A DNA stretch of 64,000 nucleotides from Cordia subcordata. Taxonomy: Eukaryota; Streptophyta; Magnoliopsida; Boraginales; Cordiaceae. The DNA lies in contig JAPTOF010000009.1 of assembly GCA_028554755.1 (NCBI GenBank), positions 3,142,501 through 3,206,500 of the forward strand, read 5' to 3'. The notes beneath the pieces were generated by a model. It worked only from the letters and a program-made list of their open reading frames with translations, did not search any database and was not told the DNA's origin. Shown piece by piece: positions 56,693 through 64,000 of this stretch. Numbering within the stretch: the stretch's first letter is position 1; the number at the start of each line of letters is the position of its first letter. The position numbers and the translations under genes are program-made.

Positions 56693-58075
56693 GCCTAATC
56701 TTGAGTCTATTTTTAGGTTGATACAAAGGATTACTTAAGGGATTGATTTGCTATCAAGGTTAGTCTAAGGAGCACGAAGAGGGCATTTCTATTATGGGGA
56801 GATCCTTAAATCTCTTCAGATCCTCCCTTTACTTATAAGGGGTCTCATTCCTCGTGGGAATTTCCCAAGTAGCCAATCTACTACAAGCTTAGGATTCTAA
56901 CTCACATACTCGGGATGTTGATATTTCATGTCCCCTCAACTAACATGACCTCTCAACATGTACAAAGCCTCAAGGACAAGACGAGAGAATATACAAATGT
57001 AATGGCTTATAAAAGCCTTGTTCACATATCTACAAAGATGATAGCATGTGCTAAGTTGACATTGTGTCACTTATGCATTTATTCATAAAACTTTTTGGTG
57101 CTTTTGGCTTTTCTTCTCTTTTCCATTTTTTTTACTTTTTCATTTTGATATTTTTGTGCCTTTTTCCTTTTTCAATTTTTTTTTGTATTTTTCATGCTTT
57201 GTATTCCATTCACACAAAAAGAAAAGAAAAAGAAAGGGTTAGGCACCAGAAAAAAGACCAATCAAGGGAGGGGCACCCACATCAACAACCTTTTCTTTCT
57301 TCACTCTTTCATACTAAGCTATGGGGTGGCTACAAAGGATGTTCTTGAAGGTCTTCACTTCCCACAACTTTCAAGGGTATCCTCTCTAAGACTTGGTTTT
57401 CCGTCCACTCCATTCACTTCCCCACAATGCAACTCACATTCACCAATCAATAAAGTCAATCACAATAGCCAACATAATAATCAACCAAGAGATAAACATC
57501 TACATGCATTAAAATTTGAAAAATTTTCACCATTTTTACGCACGTAATGCAATCTACCTAAAGGAAACATAAAAACAATAAGACTAGACACCCAAACCCC
57601 TAAACCTAAACTTTGCTTGTCCTTAAGCAAATAAAACAAAGCACATAAACAAGCTAATTGGCATTACAAAGTAAGTAAGGGTGGTGAGAATGGGGTAGAA
57701 ACATGGGGAACAAGTGGAGAAAGGATTGATACAACCTTTTATTATCGTCGAAGCTCTCCATGCCAATGATAGATCACTATACTATTAACCCTGTGACTCA
57801 AAATTCATAAACACTCACAAAGAAAACAAGGTTAATAGCATTGCCTATACATGCTTGCATTAGCATGTGTAATAAATAGCAACGGTGTATCTTAATGGAC
57901 AAAGGATCAGGATTCAACACTTTGGTATGGGTGCAAGAAATATAAAAGAAAGGAAAATGAAATAAGTGCAAAATTGCAAAATTGAACCTAGGTTGCCTCC
58001 TAGTAGCACTAACCACCATGTCGTCAGCCAGGCGAACACCAACTTATCTTCAACCTCCATATATGGGATCTTGAA
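56693..58075 (-). other. ATH-M 3' noncoding region
   Basis: It has the same blocks as in ATH-P and the NA elements: the internal hairpin-purine module at 57612-57631, the post-pol hairpin at 57987-58004 and a T-rich stretch at about 57110-57190. No env-like frame is visible. Confidence 0.75.
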
Positions 58076-59060
58076 ACATTTAAACCTCCACATGAGCCAT
58101 GCTCAGATCATATGCATGCTTCAGGCATTGCCCGTTCATTGTTATCTCTCAGCCATCCTTCAAGTCCTTAATCTTGACCGCTCCGGAAGAGTAGGCAACC
58201 AATACTTCATACGGACCATCCCATCTTGACTTGAGCTTACCTGGAAAGAGCTTCAAATGTGAGTTAAATAACCAAACTTTATCGGAGGGAGAGAACGATT
58301 TCTTAAGAATATGTTTATCATGAATTCTCTTCATCCAATTCTTATAAAGCTTGGCGATCTCAATAGCCTCAAACCTAAGTTTCTCTAACTCCGCTAGATC
58401 AAGCTTTCTCTTCTCACCTGCTCTTGCCAAATCAATGTTTAGGGCTTTAATTGTGCAATAAGCCCTATACTCAAGTTCTACTGGTAAGTGACAAGTATTC
58501 CCATAAACTAATCTATACAGAGACATACCAATAGGAGTCTTAAAAGCGGTACGATAGGCCCATAAAGCATCATTTAGCCTAATAGACCAATCTCTCCTAT
58601 CGGGCCTAACCGTTTTCTCCAAAATATGCTTGATCTCCCTATTAGCCACCTCTACTTGTCCACTAGTTTGCGGGTGATAAGGAGTAGCTACCTTATGGGT
58701 GACTGAGTATTTCCTCAACAAGGCCTCTAAAGTCCTCTGGCAAAAATGCAAGCCCCTATCACTAATTAAGACCCTAGGGACTCCAAATTTAGAGAAAATG
58801 TTCTCCTTAATGAATTTCACTACTACCCTATAGTCATTAGTGCATGTAGGAATAGCCTCAACCCATTTGGACACATAATCAACGGCCACTAAAATGTATT
58901 AATGCCCAAAGGATGGTGGAAACGGACCCAAGAAATCTATACCCCAAACATCAAATAACTCACATGAAAGAATAGGGGATAAAGGCATCATGTTTCTCCT
59001 AGAAATAATCCACATTACAAGACCTTCGTGATGGTCCTCTTTCCACTAAAATGACCTCCA
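58076..59060 (-). pseudogene. pol: ATH-M integrase, zinc-binding part deleted
   Basis: The catalytic core is mostly open (58889-58149). It reads [52 protein letters not shown] and [18 protein letters not shown], so the Asp-Asp-Glu triad is intact. The C-terminal part reads [24 protein letters not shown] follows PSFGH at about 58908. About 70 bases encoding the second half of the HHCC zinc-binding domain are missing near 59005, so the enzyme was inactivated there. Confidence 0.87.
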
Positions 59061-59770
59061 CACCCCTCATCGTGACGCATGCTCAATATGCTCTCAATCT
59101 CATCCTCGGGCACACACCGGTGAATCATTTGATCTGTACACACCTTGAAAAGATAGGGATCCTCCTAAAAGAAATGTCTAACTTGTGCTAGGAACCTATC
59201 TCTCTCTTTCTCTTCTCTCCCAGTAGGAGGGAAAATGCCCTATAACAAGATAGTTAACTATGTGAGCAAACCAAGGTGTGTGATGAGAGATGGCAAACAA
59301 TTGCTCATCAAGAAATGAATCATAAAAAGGGGATGGATCACTAGAAGACTCACTATCAAGATGGGAAAGGTAATCCGCAACTAAATTTTCTCTACCCTTT
59401 TTATCTCGAATCTCAACATCGAATTCTTAAAGAAGAAGAAACCACCTAATCAAGCGAGGCTTAGATTCTTTCTTAGCTAACGGATACCTCAATGTCGCAT
59501 GATCGGTGTAGACAATCACTTTGGACCCTAGGATATACGAACAAAGCTTGTCAAGGGAGAAGACAACTGCTAGAAGCTCTTTTTCTATGATGGTATAGTT
59601 CTTTTGGGCTTCAATAAGAGTCTTGCTAGCATAGTACACTACATGGGGAAATTTATCTCGTCGTTGACCTAACACAACTCCTATTGCATAATCGGATGTG
59701 TCACACATAACCTCGAATGGGAAACTGTAATCAAGTGGCTGAATGATCAGGGACGTAGACAACAAGGATT
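59061..59770 (-). pseudogene. pol: ATH-M RNase H and linker to integrase
   Basis: [40 protein letters not shown] and [19 protein letters not shown] are open from 59765 to 59427. The linker toward integrase is frameshifted and contains several stops. Confidence 0.85.
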
Positions 59771-60620
59771 TAAGCCTATCAAAAGCTCTAACACGCTCGT
59801 CATCAAACTCAAATGAGACGTCTTATGCTAAGAGCCTAGACAAAGGGCACGCTATATGGCTAAAATCCTTGATGAACCTATGGTAGAATCCTACATGCCC
59901 TAGAAAAAGATCTAACATCCTTGACACACTTAGGGATAGGCAATTTTTCTATCAATTCTACCTTAGTTGGGTCAACTTGAATTCCACTAGATGAGACAAC
60001 ATGACCCAAAACTATCCCTTGTTGCACCATGAAATGGGATTTCTCCTAACTCAACACTAGATTCTTCTCCACACATCTGTCTAAGACTAAAGAGAGATGA
60101 CTTAAGCATTCATCAAAACTATCACCAAAGACTGAGAAGTCATCCATGAAAATCTCTAAATGCTTCTCTATCATGTCACTAAAAATGGCCATCATATTTC
60201 TCTAAAATGTCATTGGGGCATTACATAGATTGAAAGGCATCCTCCTATAGGCAAAAGTGCCATAGAGATAAGTAAAGGTGGTCTTCTCCTGGTTCTCGAG
60301 AAACTCAGGGATCTGATTATAACCACAATAGCTATCTAGAAACCAATAGTAGCCATCTAGAAAGCAATAGTAGCTATGCCCGCTACTCTATCTAAGATTT
60401 GGTTTAGAAAAGGTAATAGGAAATGATCCTTTCTAGTTTTGGAGTTGAGCTTCCTATAATCATTGCAAACTCTCCAACCCGTGGGAATACATGTAAGGAT
60501 AAGCTCTCCTTTCTCATTTTCCACAACCGTGATCTCGAACTTCTTAGGGATGACTTAAACTGGGCTAACCTACTCACTATCAAAGATCGGATAAATAATG
60601 CCTGCATCTAAAAGCTTAAT
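59771..60620 (-). pseudogene. pol: ATH-M reverse transcriptase with a 21-bp duplication
   Basis: Motifs on the minus strand: NDYRKLNSK, then CFLDGYYWFLDSYCGYNQIP with seven extra residues, GTFAYRRMPFNLCNAP, MDDFSVFGDSF, and GIVLGHVVSSSGIQVDP. The duplication (60329-60349 and 60350-60370 on the + strand) lies in the catalytic CFLDGY motif. Stops at NAPMTF-stop and VLS-stop-EKSH, and a shift near 59895, finish it. Confidence 0.85.
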
Positions 60621-61010
60621 GATCTCTTTCTTAACTACTTTGCTCATGTGTGGGTTTAGCCTTCTTCGTATCTCCCTAAAAGGAATGGCTTTATCCTCAA
60701 AATGAATATGATATATGCAAACCGAAGGGTCTATACCTCTCAAATAATCAATTTTCCCCCTTATAGCCTTCCTATGTTTCCTAAGAACCTCTAAGAGACG
60801 CTCTTCATGCTCACTAGAAAGATTGAAAGCTATGATAACTGGAAGGGTCTCACTAAGGCCTAGGAAAGAATACTTCAAATGATTGAGAAGAGGTTTGAGC
60901 TCTAAAGATGGGCTAGGCTCAACCAAGGGGGACTTAACTTCAACATCATCAACGGTGACATCACTAGAATTAAGATTGGAAGGAATAACCTCAAGTGACT
61001 TATCAATCAA
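60570..61010 (-). pseudogene. pol: ATH-M protease-RT linker and RT N-terminus
   Basis: Open for 146 codons: IDKSLEVIPSNLNSS, SLELKPLLNHLKYSF, VIIAFNLSSEHEERLLEVLR, KIDYLRGIDPSVCIYHIHF and DAGIIYPIFDSE. It matches the ATH-P segments 11530-11721 and 20902-21160 and proves that NA-2 split a continuous gene there. Confidence 0.88.
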
Positions 61011-61017
61011 AGACCTC

Positions 61018-61640
61018 TCAACTATGGAGGTAGAAGCTACACACTTCTGCTCTAATTCTCCAAATCAAAGCTAGACAACAATTCCTCAATTTTCTCAAAT
61101 CTTCTCCATCGGCCATAGTCCTCTCTACAAAGTTTTCAATGCATGAATTGACCACAGCAACTCTAAAGCACTCTTCTCCATTCTCTCCTTCTATACTAGC
61201 CCTATTCACTGCCTCGGCAACCTTCATGGTAGATCTCAAATTCCTAAATTTCATCTCTAATAACCCTAACCTACAATGAATAATAGAATCTACGGTAGCA
61301 CGGAAGAGGTGACCTAATAGAACGGGAGTGGAATGTCTAGAGTCATGTCCCGAATTCATATCTAATACTATGAAGCCAACAGGATACACAAACTCACCTA
61401 CCTAGACCATAACTTCCTCTATCACACCCCTAGGTCTACGCTTGGATCTATCAACTAGCTGAAGAGTAACATGTGTAAAGGACAACTCACCTAGGCCTAA
61501 TTACTGATAGACGAAGTAAGGAATGAGATTTACACTGAACCCTAAATCTAGCAAGCCGTGATCAATCTGGGTCTCTTTAATCCTACATGGAATAGTAAAG
61601 GCTTCGGGGTCACTCATCTTGAGCGGGAGCCCCAAAGTGC
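61018..61640 (-). pseudogene. ATH-M aspartic protease
   Basis: The active site LLDLGFSVNLIPYFVYQ is present with its Asp codon at 61548-61546, then a stop after the YQ codons. YPVGFIVLDMNSGHDSRH and PVLLGHLF follow. In contrast to ATH-P, the catalytic Asp is kept. Confidence 0.8.
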
Positions 61641-62939
61641 AAATACTACTCACTTTCTTCGTAAGCCTTACATTTTTAGAAATGTTCGATGATCTACACC
61701 TTGTTGTACAAAGGTCTTTAAAACACTTCAAATAAGAGGGAATGGAAAGAATTGCATTTATCAAAGGAAGATTAACTTTAAGGTCCTTAAGATGTTTTAA
61801 GATCTTGAAAAACATAGAATCCTCACTAGGTGTAAGCCTCTCTAAAGTTGATGGGAAGGGAACTCTAGGTGCAACACTTCTAGACACACGCGGATCATCA
61901 CTACTCTCTCCATGGTCTCTAATAGGCTCAATTATCTCAACAAGACCCACTCTAAAATCTCTCTCAACAGGGATACTATGTGGCTCTTTAGACTCGAAAG
62001 AATCACTAGGTGTAGAGACTGCAAAGTCAACTCTTACCCTATTATCTACTATCCTGCCACTCTTAAGAGTGGTGACAAGCTTAGCCTAGGCCTGAGGCAG
62101 ATAAGTGGTATCGGTGGAGGAATAGTTTTGGACTCTAGGGTTCACTTTCGGTTGAGAAGGCAATTTTTCGGGGTCTCTAGTGCTCAATTGACTAGCAATC
62201 TATCCTAATAGTGCCTCAAGCCTAGCCATTTGCTGCCTATTTTCTGCTAATTCTTGCTGCTAGTTCTGAATGAACTGCATTACCTTCATCATGTTATTAT
62301 TAGGAGGCTGGCTACTAGAAATAATAGTTAAAGCTGAGATTAAGGAGCTCTAGTGAGACAGGGCTGATTAAGATGGTAGAAACCTGGGATATTAAGGACA
62401 GATCACTGTTGGGGTGGAGCTTGGGCATGTTAACTAGACTCGTGCTGACCTTGTCTTCAAGAAAATTTTAGGTTGTCCCTCTAACTCAGATTATATATGT
62501 TCGAGTATGGATTGTACTCACGAGAATAACCTTGAGAAGCATACACTTGCTCTTTCATAAACTCAGAAAACTGGGATGCTAAAGGGCAAGCTACAGTTTT
62601 ATGAGACAACTTGGAACACAATGCACAAACCTCAACAACTAAAGGGGTAGAGAAAGAACCTATAGAACTAGTCTTATGACCATGAGATGAAAGAGACAAA
62701 GAAATGAATTGATCTAGCTTATTTGTCAAGGCCTCTACCTTAGTGGGTAAATCTAAAGAAACTCCAACCTCACTAACACTTCTCTTGTTACCTCTTAGAC
62801 TAGACCTTTCCATAGCAAAGTTTGGAAAAGAATTTTTGGCCATGAACTCCATTTTCTCCCATGTCTCAGTCGGTCTCAAAAGATAGAAGCGACCATCGGA
62901 TGAGGCGTTGACCATCATCCTATTTTGTTCATTCAAACC
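61641..62939 (-). pseudogene. gag: ATH-M gag, nucleocapsid part
   Basis: From 62936 it reads NEQNRMMVNASSDGRFY, WEKMEFMAKNSFPNF and LPTKVEALTNKLDQF, with the CCHC knuckle CALCSKLSHKTVAC at 62627-62586. It then runs into a decayed proline/glutamine-rich tail and the region before protease (EDSMFFKILKHLKDLKVNLP). It is separated from the capsid part only by a TGA at 62942-62940. Confidence 0.85.
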
Positions 62940-63683
62940 TCAAAAGAAGTATTGCGATAGGTCATGATTATCATACCTGTGGTGTGGACATTGTCTAAGA
63001 AGGTCTTTGAACCTCTCCCAAGCCTTATGAAAAGATTCTAGATTATGCTGGGAGAAAGTCATAATAGTTGTCCCAATGTCGACCGTCTTGGCCATGGGAT
63101 AAAATTTTTGAAGGAACTTAGATTGAAGCTCTGCCCATGTAGTCATGCAACCATTAGGTAAGGAATGCAACCAAACCTTAGCCTTATCCTTAAGAGAGAA
63201 AGGAAACAATCTTAGACGCATGACCTCTTGAGGGACATTGGGGACATAGAGAGTGGAACTCATCTCAACAAAATTAGTAATATGTTTTAGAGGACTCTCA
63301 TTGCTTCTCTTGTAGAAGGAAGGAAGCATGGCCAACATATTAGGCTTAATCTCAAAGTTCGTCTCCCCCAAACCCAGAATTTGAATAGCTAAATTAGGCT
63401 CAAAAGCTTTGGGGAGGAAGAATTACCTAAAAGTAGGTTCCTCATCTATGGGTAGGTCTGGTCTAAGAGGTTCTTGTCTAAAATGATCTTGGGCTTAATG
63501 CCCATGGTGATCATGAGGTGGAATGGGATTCGTTGGAGGAATAAGAGGATTAGAAGAATGATTTGGATCGGCCATCTCCTCAAGAAGATCTCCAAAATTT
63601 CTAAAATGCCTTGCAATCTTATTGGGTTCAAGATTAACAGGAACTAGGGGATTTCTAAGGGATCTCCTACCAAGCATGCACAA
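62940..63683 (-). pseudogene. gag: ATH-M gag, N-terminal and capsid part
   Basis: The start at 63683 is provisional. The first 62 codons include RHFRNFGDLLEEMADPN, then two stops. The capsid-like Retrotrans_gag domain is open from 63371 to 62940: NFEIKPNMLAMLPSFYKRS, MRLRLFPFSLKDKAKVWL, LPNGCMTTWAELQSKFLQKF, and FHKAWERFKDLLRQCPHH. This domain builds the particle shell. Confidence 0.85.
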
Positions 63684-64000
63684 ACTATCCTAACTCCAGC
63701 CACTTCAATTCTCGAAAACTTCAATATTCCTAAAACTAGAGCAAATAAACCACAATCCTAGAAAGTCTACTGAAAACAAAAAAAAAGGCTGAAATAGATA
63801 AACAAGAACTAAAGTAAGATAATATAAATAATAAAAAAAATAAGCAAGAACTAAACAAATTTTTCAAAGAACTATCCTAACTCCGGCAACTTCAACCCTT
63901 AAAAACTTCAACAATCCTACATCTACAGCAAATAAACCACAATCCTAAAAAGTCTACTAAAAACAAAAACAAAAATAAATGAACAAGCACCAAAGTAAAA
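63684..64000 (-). other. ATH-M 5' leader with a 187-bp direct repeat
   Basis: No coding. The stretch from aactatcctaactcc (63683) recurs from 63870, with the same order of motifs (gcaaataaaccacaatcct, agtctact). The period is 187 bases and the second copy runs to the window edge. The DNA is A-rich on the + strand. Confidence 0.75.

Larger units (their letters stand above)
54787..64000 (-). mobile_element. ATH-M: Athila-type Ty3/gypsy element, 5' end outside the window
   Basis: It reads on the minus strand: gag (63683 down), protease, RT, RNase H, integrase (to about 58076), 1.4 kb of noncoding DNA, polypurine tract and 3' LTR 54787-56655. It is continuous, unlike ATH-P, and is the reference for the coding order. 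All genes have stops, duplications or deletions. The left flank is attag (54782-54786); the matching target copy would lie right of the window. Confidence 0.88.

Noticed and set aside
61742..62208. Plus-strand frames opposite ATH-M gag
   Set aside because: Shadows of gag on the minus strand; no motif and no match in ATH-P.

Overview
The window is plant repetitive DNA. I find no cellular gene and no RNA gene. Almost every base can be assigned to LTR retrotransposons inserted into one another, many with target-site duplications (TSDs) still readable. Three groups are present. (1) Ty3/gypsy elements of Athila type: ATH-P on the + strand (5679-28591, interrupted) and ATH-M on the - strand (54787 to beyond 64000). 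Both carry decayed gag, protease, RT, RNase H and integrase. (2) Pol-less elements that share the Athila tRNA-Asp-type primer site, LTR architecture and 3' noncoding region, but carry a different reading frame with CCHC zinc knuckles: NA-1 (1-5678), NA-2 (11722-20901), NA-3 (30308-about 36951) and NA-4 (interrupted, about 39028-54786). (3) Ty1/copia elements of Angela/BARE type: COP-1 (39465-51570, +) and a second family, COP-2, seen as two solo LTRs and one internally deleted copy. An angiosperm with a retrotransposon-rich genome fits; the species cannot be named. The position is probably heterochromatic (inference).

Left part, 1-28591. ATH-P is the host of a deep nest. Its gag is interrupted by NA-1 and by a COP-2 solo LTR, which itself contains a solo LTR of the pol-less family (7293-9302, TSD CTTAT). 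Its protease/RT junction is interrupted by NA-2 (TSD ATCTT). NA-2 carries another COP-2 solo LTR (16073-17777) and a Tourist-like MITE (19440-19666). Its integrase is interrupted by an Athila solo LTR (23412-25307, TSD AGGCG). Removing the insertions rejoins the pol sequence. ATH-P ends in a deleted 3' LTR (27024-28591) that abuts an older LTR remnant.

Middle part, 28592-39464. LTR remnants are followed by NA-3, a short stretch with an inverted repeat, a + strand Athila solo LTR (37135-39027), and the 3' end of NA-4.

Right part, 39465-64000. COP-1 sits inside NA-4 (TSD CTAAT) and is itself interrupted in RNase H by the deleted COP-2 element (46623-49656, TSD GGGCA). NA-4 resumes to its duplicated primer-binding site and a stub of its 5' LTR. 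That stub is cut by ATH-M, whose 3' LTR, pol and gag run to the window end.

How the parts may work together (inference): the pol-less NA family has Athila-like ends and probably relied on Athila enzymes, while encoding its own CCHC protein. The ORF starts a fixed 72 nt before the first zinc knuckle in all four copies. The same LTRs hold small hairpins whose stems vary in a compensatory way. These two observations are the best candidates for something not yet described. All coding regions seen are broken, and nothing looks currently able to move on its own.
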